A stretch of 64,000 nucleotides of DNA from Butyrivibrio sp. LC3010. GTDB lineage: Bacteria > Bacillota > Clostridia > Lachnospirales > Lachnospiraceae. The stretch spans positions 1 to 64,000 of the forward strand of contig NZ_AUJU01000007.1 of assembly GCF_000424385.1 (NCBI RefSeq). The letters are read 5' to 3'. The position numbers were made by a program, and so were the translations under genes. Shown in pieces: positions 8,088 to 17,164 of the stretch. The number at the start of each line of letters is the position of its first letter. Position 1 is the stretch's first letter. The notes beneath the pieces were generated by a model. The model was given only the letters and a program-made list of their open reading frames with translations, was not told the DNA's origin and did no database searches.

Positions 8088-9725
8088 ATGAAAAAGAAAG
8101 TATTAGCAATGATTCTGACAACAGCGATGCTTGTGGGAACCGTTACAGGATGCGGCAAAGGGGGAAGTGCCGCATCAGCAGAGTCAGCAGGAACTACTGC
8201 GGATGCAGCTACAGCAGATGCCGGAGAGTGGACATGGCCACTTTCTGAAAAGAAAGAACTTAGCATATGGATTGTCTGGAGTAATGATTATGTAGAAAAT
8301 CCTAATGATCTGAAAGCAATCCAGAAGCTTGAGGAACTCACAAACGTTCATGTTAACTGGCAGGTAGTTGACGCAGCATCAGCTCAGGAACAGTTTGGAC
8401 TTATGCTTGCATCAGGAGAATATCCGGATATCATTCGTGATTGCGGAACATACTATCCCGGTGGAACTGAAAAGGGAGTACAGGACGGCGTTCTTTTAGA
8501 TCTCACAGAACTTTCTGAAAAATACATGCCTACATATACGGCACTTCGTAAGAGCAGCGAAGCTTTGGAAAAAGATACAGTTACTGATGAAGGCAAAATT
8601 GTTGGAACACGTACAATTGCATCATATTTTGGTGATGTAAGAGGTGAAAGAGTTTGGGCAGGTATGGCTCTTCGTGGTGACTGGTTAAAGGATCTTGGAC
8701 TTGAAGTACCGAGAACCATAGATCAGTGGGAAACAGTTCTTACAGCTTTCAAAGAAAACTATCCTGATTGTGAAGCTCCTCTTATGATTGGTACAAATGG
8801 TTATGATTACTTTAGTCATTTCCTTTCAGCTTACGGAGTTCTTGGCGAATTCTATAAGGATGGCGATAAAGTAAAGTATGGTCCCCTGGAAGATGGATAT
8901 AAACAGTGGCTTACACTTTTCCACGATTGGTATGAGAAAGGACTTATTGATCCTAACTTCATGACAAATGCAGCAGACATGATGAGCCCTGCAGACTATA
9001 TGGGAACAGGTAAAGCAGGTGCAGGTATCGAACTTTGGGGATTCACAGCAGATGTACTTAAGCAGCAGGGTTACACAACAGATGAGGATTTCAATATCGT
9101 AGCTACATCATCACCTGTTCTTAAAGAAGGTGACACACCGGAAATCGGTTTTGCAACATCAGAAATCGTTAAGGAAGAGGTTGGTATTTCCACATCCTGT
9201 AAGGATCCCGAGCTTGCATGCAGATACCTTGATTTCTGGTATTCTAATGAAGCTATGATGCTTGATTCACTTGGTATTGAAGGCGAGTCTTACACAAAGG
9301 ATGGTGACACATATCACCTTACAGATGCTATGCAGGCTATGGTTGATGAAGGAAAAGTTAATACTCTTTCAGAAGCTGTTTACACATACTCACTTGGAAC
9401 ATCTGATTTTGGTCTTTACAACTGGGGAATGTTTGATCCTATTTATGAAGGACAGGATGCGCTTAAAGCTTATGATGAGTTCGATAAGGACAAATTTGAT
9501 TTAATGCTTCCAAGCTGCATGACAATGACAGATGCTGAGAATTCAGAATATGTAACACTTTATACAGATATTCAGACACTTGTTCAGGAAAATACTGTTA
9601 AGTTCATAACAGGTGAGCAGTCACTTGATCAGTATGACAGCTTTGTAGAGCAGTTAAAGACCTATAACATTGATCGCTGCATTGAACTTAAGCAGGCAGC
9701 TCTTGACAGATATAACGCACGCTAA
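8088..9725 (+). CDS. Extracellular solute-binding lipoprotein (LplA/YtcQ type)
   Basis: A 545-residue binding lipoprotein. The start at 8088 is preferred (AGAGG 9 bp upstream) and gives a classical lipoprotein signal with the lipobox VTGC and Cys22 as the lipidated residue; a Ser/Ala/Thr-rich linker follows, then a large family-1-type binding domain (ELSIWIVWSNDY near residue 65). It would capture an oligosaccharide outside the cell and hand it to the two permeases just upstream. The esterase gene downstream suggests an esterified plant polysaccharide fragment, but this is only inference. Confidence 0.9.
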   Translation: MKKKVLAMILTTAMLVGTVTGCGKGGSAASAESAGTTADAATADAGEWTWPLSEKKELSIWIVWSNDYVENPNDLKAIQKLEELTNVHVNWQVVDAASAQEQFGLMLASGEYPDIIRDCGTYYPGGTEKGVQDGVLLDLTELSEKYMPTYTALRKSSEALEKDTVTDEGKIVGTRTIASYFGDVRGERVWAGMALRGDWLKDLGLEVPRTIDQWETVLTAFKENYPDCEAPLMIGTNGYDYFSHFLSAYGVLGEFYKDGDKVKYGPLEDGYKQWLTLFHDWYEKGLIDPNFMTNAADMMSPADYMGTGKAGAGIELWGFTADVLKQQGYTTDEDFNIVATSSPVLKEGDTPEIGFATSEIVKEEVGISTSCKDPELACRYLDFWYSNEAMMLDSLGIEGESYTKDGDTYHLTDAMQAMVDEGKVNTLSEAVYTYSLGTSDFGLYNWGMFDPIYEGQDALKAYDEFDKDKFDLMLPSCMTMTDAENSEYVTLYTDIQTLVQENTVKFITGEQSLDQYDSFVEQLKTYNIDRCIELKQAALDRYNAR

Positions 9726-9791
9726 TAATCGGGGAACTTTAATAGTTGATATAATTCTTGAATCTCAGATTTAAGAATCATAGAAAAAAGT

Positions 9792-9821
9792 GAAGCGGTC
9801 AGTATTATACTTGACCGTTTC
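9792..9821. terminator. Hairpin after the transporter operon
   Basis: Arms GAAGCGGTCA and TGACCGTTTC with one wobble. The 3' flank is not T-rich on the plus strand, while the 5' flank is A-rich, so termination would be better on the minus strand. Treat as a possible weak terminator. Confidence 0.45.
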
Positions 9822-9907
9822 ACCTTGTATATGGGATGGTAAATAATTATAAAGGGTAAAAATCCAAACACTTGAAGACAAATGACTAAAAGAATGGAGA
9901 AGGGATT

Positions 9908-11458
9908 ATGAAATACTTTAAGCAGGATGAATCGACAATTGTAAGTACAAAAAAGGGAAAACTTCAGGGATATTTTTATGATGGCACCTATATTTTTAAG
10001 GGAGTACATTACGCAGAGGCTGAGCGTTTCTGCCAGCCAACAGAGGTTGAAGCCTGGGAAGGGGTAAAGGATGCAACAAGTTTTGGCATGGTCTGCCCTC
10101 TTATGCACCAGGATGTACCGAGAGGAGAATTGATGGTTCCTCATGCTTACTGGCCTCAGGATGAGCATTGCCAGAATCTGAATATCTGGTCAAAAAAGCT
10201 CTGTAAAAACGCAAAAATGCCTGTAATGGTATGGCTACATGGCGGCGGATTTTTTGCGGGATCATCAATAGAGCAGCTTTGCTATGACGGTGCAGCGATG
10301 GCTAAGGAAGGTGATGTGGTTGTAGTAACAATTAACCATAGACTGAACCTTCTTGGATATCTTGATCTTTCACCATTTGGAGAAAAGTATAAGAATTCCG
10401 GAAACTGCGGAAATGCGGATATGGTTGCAGCGCTTAAGTGGGTTAAGGAGAATATCGCTGAATTTGGCGGTGACCCTGAAAATGTAACTATCTTCGGACA
10501 GTCAGGCGGTGGAATGAAGGTTTCTTCACTTATGCAGACACCTGAAGCAGATGGACTTTTCCACAAGGGTATCATCATGAGTGGTGTTCTTGGAAAAGAT
10601 TTCATGGATACGGGAAAAGGAGATGGAAAACCGATAGTTACGGCTATGCTTAAAGAACTCGGACTTAAGGAGGAAGGGGTTGATGAACTTCAAAAGCTTC
10701 CGTACGAAAGACTTGTTGAGGCATATGAAAAGGTAGCTCCCAAGATTAAAAAGCAGGGACTATATACAGGAATGTCTCCCATGATAAATGACTGGTACAA
10801 GGGAGAGCCTCAATTTGTAGGCTTTACAGAGAATGCTTCCAGGATTCCTCTTATGATAGGAAGTGTCTTTGGAGAGTTTGCTTTCATGCCGCTTGATTTT
10901 GACAAGACAACCATGTCAGAAGAAGAGATGAGTGAGAGAATAAAGAAAGTATATGGCGATAAGGCTGATGAACTTATTGAGAAATTCAGAAAAGCATATC
11001 CTGATAAGAAGATCATAGATCTTTTATCTTATGATTCAATATTCAGAGCACCTACAAAAGTGCTGATAGAAGAGGCAAGCAAGAGAACAGAGGCAAATAC
11101 ATATTCATATCTCTTTGCCCTTGAATTCCCTATTCAGCACAACAAACCAGCATGGCACTGCTCAGACATAGCATTTTTCTTCCATAATATTGATCTTGTG
11201 CCTGTAGCAAATGTACCGGGAGTATCAGACAAACTTCAGGAACAGATCTTTAAAGCAGTAATTAATTTTGCAAAAACAGGTGATCCTAATCATGAAGAGC
11301 TTCCTGTGTGGGATGCTTCAAAGCCCGGTGATGAGGCTACCATGATTTTTGACAGAACCTGTGAGGTCAGACACAATTTTGACAATGAACTTATTGATCT
11401 TCATAAATCTATTGTACCGAAGTTTGAATTTGGTGGAGATGTTGAGATCCAGCATTAA
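9908..11458 (+). CDS. Type-B carboxylesterase
   Basis: A 516-residue alpha/beta-hydrolase of the carboxylesterase/para-nitrobenzyl-esterase family. The oxyanion-hole region WLHGGGF is near residue 110, the nucleophile Ser199 sits in FGQSGGG, and His417 in WHCSDIAFFFHN is the likely catalytic histidine. There is no signal peptide, so it acts in the cytoplasm on imported esters. It follows the transporter by 182 bp and may be part of the same regulon. Substrate (acetyl, feruloyl or other ester) cannot be read from the sequence. Confidence 0.88.
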   Translation: MKYFKQDESTIVSTKKGKLQGYFYDGTYIFKGVHYAEAERFCQPTEVEAWEGVKDATSFGMVCPLMHQDVPRGELMVPHAYWPQDEHCQNLNIWSKKLCKNAKMPVMVWLHGGGFFAGSSIEQLCYDGAAMAKEGDVVVVTINHRLNLLGYLDLSPFGEKYKNSGNCGNADMVAALKWVKENIAEFGGDPENVTIFGQSGGGMKVSSLMQTPEADGLFHKGIIMSGVLGKDFMDTGKGDGKPIVTAMLKELGLKEEGVDELQKLPYERLVEAYEKVAPKIKKQGLYTGMSPMINDWYKGEPQFVGFTENASRIPLMIGSVFGEFAFMPLDFDKTTMSEEEMSERIKKVYGDKADELIEKFRKAYPDKKIIDLLSYDSIFRAPTKVLIEEASKRTEANTYSYLFALEFPIQHNKPAWHCSDIAFFFHNIDLVPVANVPGVSDKLQEQIFKAVINFAKTGDPNHEELPVWDASKPGDEATMIFDRTCEVRHNFDNELIDLHKSIVPKFEFGGDVEIQH

Positions 11459-11478
11459 ATTACATAATTATTTACAGA

Positions 11479-11505
11479 AAGAGGCTTGTTTTCAGGCCTC
11501 TTTTT
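11479..11505 (+). terminator. Esterase terminator
   Basis: AGAGGC and GCCTCT arms around a 10-base loop followed by five or more T, 20 bp after the stop codon. The repeat array begins directly in its T tract. Confidence 0.85.
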
Positions 11506-11745
11506 GAGTAGAGCACTTAGTGAGGTTTTTCACGAGCTTAGTGCGAACCATACAAGTCCACTTAGAGAGGTATTGTCGAGCTTAGTGGAGCTTGTTTGAG
11601 TAGAGCACTTAGCGAGGTTTTTCACGAGCTTAGTGCGAACCATACAAGTCCACTTAGAGAGGTATTGTCGAGCTTAGTGGAGCTTGTTTGAGTAGAGCAC
11701 TTAGCGAGGTTTTTTACGAGCTTAGTGCGAACCATGCGAATCTGC
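11504..11745. repeat. 92-bp tandem repeat, two full and one partial copy
   Basis: The word TTGAGTAGAGCACTTAG starts at 11504, 11596 and 11688, an exact 92-bp period. Each full unit has two imperfect hairpins, GCACTTAG...CTTAGTGC and TCCACTTAG...CTTAGTGGA, each with a T.T mismatch in the stem and GAGGT in the loop. The third copy decays after the first hairpin. This fills most of the gap 11459-11832. Confidence 0.85.
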
Positions 11746-11832
11746 TTAAGGTGTTGCCAAGCTTGTTGTAGCATAAGGAGCGCAGGCGAATTATAATAAA
11801 AGCCTAAATGTATTTAAAAGAAAGGCAGTTAA

Positions 11833-13416
11833 ATGGTCAATAAAAATCCTAAGTCTATTAAGAGCAGGCTGGATAGCTTAAATGGAAATGAGCTATATCC
11901 GTTTCATATGCCGGGACATAAGAGAAATCCTGATGCAACAGATATGGCAGGCTATATGGATATTGATATAACGGAGATTGATGATTTTGACAATCTTCAT
12001 GATGCGGATGGAATTATACTTGAGGCTGAAAAGCGTGCAGCAAAGCTATATGGTGCTGATGAGACACATTTTCTTGTTAATGGGAGTACATCAGGCATTC
12101 TGGCAGCGGTGTCTGCGGCTGTTCCTGACGGAGGAAAGCTTCTTGCATCCAGAAATTCCCACAAGGCACTTTATCATGCGGCATATATAAGAAGATTAGA
12201 GCTTGAGTACTTAAAGCCGGGAAGGATACCTCTGGATAACGACAGAGCTCTATGGGGAAAAACTGATCCAGTCGAGGTATATGAAAAATTAAGAGATGAC
12301 TCTGATATAAGTGCTGTATTTATAACATCTCCTACTTATGATGGAATATCGTCGGACATAAAGAAAATTGCACAGATATGCCATGAAAAGAACAGAATTC
12401 TGATAGTTGATGCGGCCCATGGTGCGCATTTCGGATTATATGAGGACTTCCTCGAAAGTGCAATTACACAGGGAGCGGATCTGGTAATCAATAGTGTTCA
12501 TAAGACCCTTGCATCTATGACACAGACGGCTCTTATACATGTACAGGGCAATCTTGTTAACAGAGAAAGGTTAAGGAGATTCCTTAGGATTTATCAGTCA
12601 AGCAGCCCCTCATACGTATTAATGGCATCCATTGATTCAGCAATAGAAGACATCAGAGAGAGAGGCAATGTAGTTTTTAAGAAGCTTGTGTCATATAAAG
12701 AAAGAATTCTTGCTAAAACAGCTGATTGTAAAAAACTTTATGTTCCGGGGATAGATATTATTAATGATCCCTGTAAGATCCTTATCAGCGCTCGGGATGA
12801 AGCTATCACAGGGCAGCAGATATATGATATACTTCGATTAAAGTATAAGCTTCAACCTGAGATGGCAGGGGATCATTACGCTCTTTTGATAATTACAGGA
12901 TATGACACCGAGGACGGTATTAATCGGCTTATTGATGCGATACTTGATCTGGACAAATGCCTATCCGATATAAGAAATGGAGACAATTTAAATATTGGCG
13001 AAGAACTCAAAGAGTCAGAAATATCCTGCGATACAGTATCTGAAAATGAGGGTATATGCCATGAAAGTGCTCCAAAAGGTTCAGAATTCTTCCAAGATAT
13101 GCAGCATAAAAAGACGAACTCTGACATAGAGATACCTGAACTGTCTGAATTTCCGGTAGCTGAACTAACATTGCATAATGCCTGGGATGAGGTACAGAAA
13201 GATATTCTATTATCAGAGGCACAAGGGCGTATTTCAGGTGATTTTATTAATTTGTATCCGCCCGGAATTCCCCTTATAGCACCGGGAGAAGTTTTTTCTG
13301 AAAGACTTATTTTAAATATAGAAAAGTACATTAATGAAAAAATGAATATCCAGGGAATAAACATTAATGATAATGGAGACATATTCGTTAAGGTAATATG
13401 CCGTAGAGATAAATAA
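11833..13416 (+). CDS. Orn/Lys/Arg decarboxylase family protein (YaaO-like)
   Basis: A 527-residue PLP-dependent, fold-type I decarboxylase. N-terminal signature PFHMPGHKR is near residue 22, the PLP aspartate region DAAHGAHFG near 194, and the PLP lysine is Lys224 in SVHKTLAS. A poorly conserved, acidic stretch of about 60 residues (around 390-450) links the core to the C-terminal domain. Substrate specificity among lysine, arginine and ornithine is not evident. The position at the head of the yaaR-holB-yaaT block matches yaaO of Bacillus. Confidence 0.88.
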   Translation: MVNKNPKSIKSRLDSLNGNELYPFHMPGHKRNPDATDMAGYMDIDITEIDDFDNLHDADGIILEAEKRAAKLYGADETHFLVNGSTSGILAAVSAAVPDGGKLLASRNSHKALYHAAYIRRLELEYLKPGRIPLDNDRALWGKTDPVEVYEKLRDDSDISAVFITSPTYDGISSDIKKIAQICHEKNRILIVDAAHGAHFGLYEDFLESAITQGADLVINSVHKTLASMTQTALIHVQGNLVNRERLRRFLRIYQSSSPSYVLMASIDSAIEDIRERGNVVFKKLVSYKERILAKTADCKKLYVPGIDIINDPCKILISARDEAITGQQIYDILRLKYKLQPEMAGDHYALLIITGYDTEDGINRLIDAILDLDKCLSDIRNGDNLNIGEELKESEISCDTVSENEGICHESAPKGSEFFQDMQHKKTNSDIEIPELSEFPVAELTLHNAWDEVQKDILLSEAQGRISGDFINLYPPGIPLIAPGEVFSERLILNIEKYINEKMNIQGININDNGDIFVKVICRRDK

Positions 13417-13444
13417 TATAAATCGAAAGTTGTAAGAGTTGTTT

Positions 13445-14035
13445 ATGGGAAAAATATTTGTGATCATGGGCAGAAGTTCATGTGGTAAGGATACGATATA
13501 TAAAAATATACTTGAAAGAAAAATAGTTGATTTAAAAAATGTAATCATTTACACCACGAGACCAATGCGCGAAAAAGAACAGGATGGTGTTCAATATTAT
13601 TTTTGCAATATAGATCGATATGAGGCATTTAAAAAGGACAAAAAGATTATTGAAGAAAGAACATATAACACCATGTATGGACCATGGCACTATTTTACTG
13701 TCGATGACGGCCAGATAGATCTTGAGGATGGGAATTATCTTATCATAGGAACTGTAGATATGTATGTTTCCATGAGAAAGTATTTTGGAAAAGAGAAGGT
13801 TGTTCCACTAATGATCAGTGCGACGGACGGAGTATTAATGCAAAGAGCTATGAGCAGAGAGCTTAAGCAGGAGGAACCAAAATACGATGAAATGTGCAGG
13901 CGTTTTTTGGCGGATAAGGCAGATTATTCTGATGAGAGGCTTAAACAGGCAGAAATAGACAGGACATTTGATAATAATTCTGATCTCATTGATTGTATCG
14001 AAGAGATCGAAAAATACATTATAGAAAATAGTTGA
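13445..14035 (+). CDS. Guanylate-kinase-like protein
   Basis: A 196-residue P-loop protein. Walker A reads GRSSCGKDT (near residue 8), and the GMP-binding pattern TTRPMREKEQDGVQYYF near residue 37 is typical of guanylate kinases. The usual Ser/Thr after the P-loop lysine is Asp, followed by Thr. In Bacillus the equivalent slot next to yaaO holds thymidylate kinase, so this looks like a family substitution. The ATG at 13445 is preferred over TTG 6 bp upstream; the ribosome site is weak. It may phosphorylate GMP or serve another nucleotide role. Confidence 0.8.
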   Translation: MGKIFVIMGRSSCGKDTIYKNILERKIVDLKNVIIYTTRPMREKEQDGVQYYFCNIDRYEAFKKDKKIIEERTYNTMYGPWHYFTVDDGQIDLEDGNYLIIGTVDMYVSMRKYFGKEKVVPLMISATDGVLMQRAMSRELKQEEPKYDEMCRRFLADKADYSDERLKQAEIDRTFDNNSDLIDCIEEIEKYIIENS

Positions 14036-14068
14036 TTTGGCATAACCATCCTAATTTAAGAGGTGCTT

Positions 14069-14509
14069 ATGGATATCAGGATTGATAATGTTCAGCAAAC
14101 TTCACAGGTGCAGCAGACAGGTGCCACTCAGGAGGCAAACGGAGATTTTAAGTTTACTCTTACCAGTAAAATAGAGGATTCTACTCTTGCAGAGCGCCTC
14201 AACATTATGATGCAGGATATTGTTCAGCAGGGAAAACAGATATCCAAAAAGAATGATATCAGGGATATGCAAAGATACAGGCTTTTAATTAAGGATTTTC
14301 TCAATGAGATAGTTACCAGATCCCATGCCTTTTCAAGAGAAAATTTTCTGGACAGACGCGGAAGACACAGAGTTTACGGAATAATAAGGCTTATAGATGA
14401 AAATCTTGATGATCTGGCGCAGGAGCTTGTAAAGGACGAGAAGGATAATATCAATATCCTGGCAAAGATAGGACAAATAGAAGGACTTTTGCTTGATATT
14501 TTTACATGA
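14069..14509 (+). CDS. yaaR: YaaR family protein (DUF327)
   Basis: A 146-residue, largely helical soluble protein ending in YaaR-like sequence ([20 protein letters not shown] near residue 72). The role is not established in any organism I can name. It sits just before holB, as in Bacillus. Start chosen at ATG 14069, 5 bp after AAGAGG, rather than an in-frame GTG at 14063. Confidence 0.85.
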   Translation: MDIRIDNVQQTSQVQQTGATQEANGDFKFTLTSKIEDSTLAERLNIMMQDIVQQGKQISKKNDIRDMQRYRLLIKDFLNEIVTRSHAFSRENFLDRRGRHRVYGIIRLIDENLDDLAQELVKDEKDNINILAKIGQIEGLLLDIFT

Positions 14510-14563
14510 TAAATGGAAACAGCATAAGTCATAGTACAACATACAGGGGAGGAATTTGCGCTG

Positions 14564-15595
14564 ATGGCGCGTTTTTCAGATATAGTAGATCAGAACCAGA
14601 TTAAAGAGCATATGCAAAATGCTCTGAGAACAGATAAAATATCCCATGCTTATATAATTTCCGGAGATTCCGGCAGCGGTAAAAAAATGATTGCAGGGGT
14701 CTTTGCCCGGACAATTTTGTGTGAGGATAAGCGGGAAATAGACGGTTATATAGAAAGCTGCGGTGAGTGTCATTCCTGCAAGCAGGCAGAAAGTGGATCA
14801 CATCCGGATATAAGGATGGTCATACATGAAAAACCGACTTCTATTGGTGTAGATGAGATCAGGCAGCAGGTCTGTGATGATGTTTTTATAAAACCCTATT
14901 CAGACCATAAAATATATATAATTCCGGACGGAGAACTGATGACACAGCAGGCACAGAATGCTCTATTGAAAACACTGGAAGAACCGCCTGCATATGCTAC
15001 GATTATTATACTTACTTCCAATATAGATGCATTTCTTCCGACCATTCTGAGCAGATGTATAGTATTCCCCATAAAACCTGTGAGAGATGATTTAATAACC
15101 AGGTTCCTTATGGAAAAGAAAAAGGTGGTTGACTATAAGGCACAACTTGCAGTTTCTTTTGCACAAGGGAATGTGGGAAAAGCTATTCTTTTAACTGAAA
15201 ATGAAGATTTTGAACGTCTGAAAAACGGAGCAATCGATCTTATTTCAAGACTTGAAAGAATACAGATAAGTGAAATGACGGAACGTCTGCAGATGCTTTT
15301 GTCACCTCAGGAAGGATCTGACAAAAAAACAGATGTAATACTCATTAATAATTTTCTTGATGTACTGACTTTTTACGTGAGGGATATCCTTGTATATATG
15401 GCGGAGGGAAGCGCTGATCACTTGATTTTCGCGGATAAACTGTCGTATATTAGTAGTGTTACGGAAAAATGTTCTTATAAAGAAATTGATAATATGTTAA
15501 AGGCAATTGAAAGGGCAAGAGGCAGGATAAGAGCAAATGTTAATAACCTTATGTCCCTGGAGATGCTGATGCTTGATATAAAGGAGAATTTATAA
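14564..15595 (+). CDS. holB: DNA polymerase III subunit delta'
   Basis: A 343-residue clamp-loader subunit of the AAA+ family. The P-loop-like GDSGSGKK is near residue 34, the zinc-module cysteines CGECHSC near residue 65, and the sensor region LLKTLEEPP near 133. It works with tau/gamma and delta to load the beta clamp. GGGGAGG lies 8 bp before the ATG. The yaaT start follows within 4 bp, so the two are co-transcribed. Confidence 0.95.
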   Translation: MARFSDIVDQNQIKEHMQNALRTDKISHAYIISGDSGSGKKMIAGVFARTILCEDKREIDGYIESCGECHSCKQAESGSHPDIRMVIHEKPTSIGVDEIRQQVCDDVFIKPYSDHKIYIIPDGELMTQQAQNALLKTLEEPPAYATIIILTSNIDAFLPTILSRCIVFPIKPVRDDLITRFLMEKKKVVDYKAQLAVSFAQGNVGKAILLTENEDFERLKNGAIDLISRLERIQISEMTERLQMLLSPQEGSDKKTDVILINNFLDVLTFYVRDILVYMAEGSADHLIFADKLSYISSVTEKCSYKEIDNMLKAIERARGRIRANVNNLMSLEMLMLDIKENL

Positions 15596-15598
15596 TTT

Positions 15599-17164
15599 AT
15601 GACCAGAGTTATCGGCGTAAGATTCAGAACAGCCGGCAAGATCTATTATTTTGATCCGGGTAACTTTGATATAAAAAAGGGTGACCACGTTATTGTTGAG
15701 ACCGCCAGAGGCGTAGAGTACGGAACGGTTCTCTCAGATCCCAGAGATGTGGATGACAGCGAGGTTACAAAGCCGCTCAAAGCTGTTTTAAGAATGGCTA
15801 ATGAGAAGGATGATGAGCAGGAAAAAAGCAATAAAGTAAGAGAGAAGGAAGCCTTCAGAATCTGTAAGGAAAAGATCATAAAGCATGGTCTTGAGATGAA
15901 GCTTATAGATGCTGAATATACTTTTGATAATAATAAGGTACTTTTTTATTTTACCGCTGATGGAAGAATTGATTTCAGAGAGCTGGTCAAAGACCTTGCT
16001 TCAGAATTCAAGACAAGGATAGAGCTTAGACAGATTGGTGTTCGTGATGAGACGAAAATAATAGGTGGCTACGGAATTTGCGGTAGACCACTTTGTTGTC
16101 ATTCATATCTTTCAGATTTTATACCTGTTTCCATTAAGATGGCTAAGGAGCAGAATCTATCACTTAATCCTACAAAAATATCCGGAGTTTGCGGACGACT
16201 TATGTGCTGCCTTAAAAATGAAGAGGATGTTTATGAGGAGCTTAATCGCAAAATGCCCGGAATTGGCGATATAGTTCGTACAAACGAAGACCTTGAGGGT
16301 GAGGTTGCAAGTGTAAATATTCTGAGGCAGACTGTAAGAATCCTTGTTGATGTTGATGATGAGAAGGAAGTTCACGAAGCCAATGTGGATGATCTTACAG
16401 TGGTAAGAAAGAAACAGAAGCATAAGCAGAATGCCTCTAGAGAGAAGGATGCTGATGAAGAGGCAGCAAAGGCACTTGAGCAGCAGGATAAAGACCAAAG
16501 CATCTCTGAGAAGCCTGGAAGAAACAGAAACCAGAATAATCAGGCTGGTTCAAATAATCAGAACAGACAGAACAACCAAAACAGGCAGAACAATCAGAAT
16601 GCTCAGAATAATCAGGGGGCTGAAGGTAAAAAGGAAGATAATGTAAATCAGGCAGCAGCTAACAACAGTAATACTTCTTCAAATCAGACTAATAAAGAGC
16701 AGGCCGGTCAAAACAACAAAGAACAGAATGGCCAGAATAATAGAGAACGTGGTCAAAACGGTAAAGACCAAAACGGTCAGAATAGTAAGGAACAGGGCAG
16801 CCAGAATAGCAAAGAGCAGAATGGTCATGGCAACAGGGATCAAGGCAGCCAGAACAATAAAGAGCAGGGTGGTCATAATAACAGAGAGCAGGGTGGCCAG
16901 AATAGCAAAGAGCAAGGCAATCTGAGCAATAATGGTGACCAGAATAACAATCAGGGAAAAGGCCAGAAAAACTTCGATAAAAAGAATAATAAGAAGAGAA
17001 ACTTCAATAAGAACAGGAACAGAAATAAAGATAGCAGAAATCGGGATGACAGAAACCAGGACAATAAGGGCCAGGACAACAGAAACCAGGATAAAAGAAA
17101 TCAGGACAACAGAAGACAGAACCGTGAAGAGGGAGTAAATGGACAAGGCGGAAAACAGGAATGA
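15599..17164 (+). CDS. ricT: PSP1-domain protein YaaT/RicT with Asn/Gln-rich tail
   Basis: Residues 1-270 match the PSP1/YaaT family, with the paired cysteine motifs CGRPLCC and CGRLMCC (near 160 and 199). In Bacillus YaaT joins YlbF and YmcA to modulate RNase Y and phosphorelay signalling. The tail from about residue 300 to 521 is low-complexity and extremely rich in Asn, Gln, Lys and Gly, with repeated KEQGGQN-type units; such a tail is absent from Bacillus YaaT. It is likely disordered. The last 26 bp overlap the start of the next gene. Confidence 0.92.
   Translation: MTRVIGVRFRTAGKIYYFDPGNFDIKKGDHVIVETARGVEYGTVLSDPRDVDDSEVTKPLKAVLRMANEKDDEQEKSNKVREKEAFRICKEKIIKHGLEMKLIDAEYTFDNNKVLFYFTADGRIDFRELVKDLASEFKTRIELRQIGVRDETKIIGGYGICGRPLCCHSYLSDFIPVSIKMAKEQNLSLNPTKISGVCGRLMCCLKNEEDVYEELNRKMPGIGDIVRTNEDLEGEVASVNILRQTVRILVDVDDEKEVHEANVDDLTVVRKKQKHKQNASREKDADEEAAKALEQQDKDQSISEKPGRNRNQNNQAGSNNQNRQNNQNRQNNQNAQNNQGAEGKKEDNVNQAAANNSNTSSNQTNKEQAGQNNKEQNGQNNRERGQNGKDQNGQNSKEQGSQNSKEQNGHGNRDQGSQNNKEQGGHNNREQGGQNSKEQGNLSNNGDQNNNQGKGQKNFDKKNNKKRNFNKNRNRNKDSRNRDDRNQDNKGQDNRNQDKRNQDNRRQNREEGVNGQGGKQE

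Noticed and set aside
12876..13382. Antisense frame inside the decarboxylase gene
   Set aside because: It lies wholly within a well-supported gene, has no ribosome site and the product is Ser-rich, as is typical of antisense shadows.
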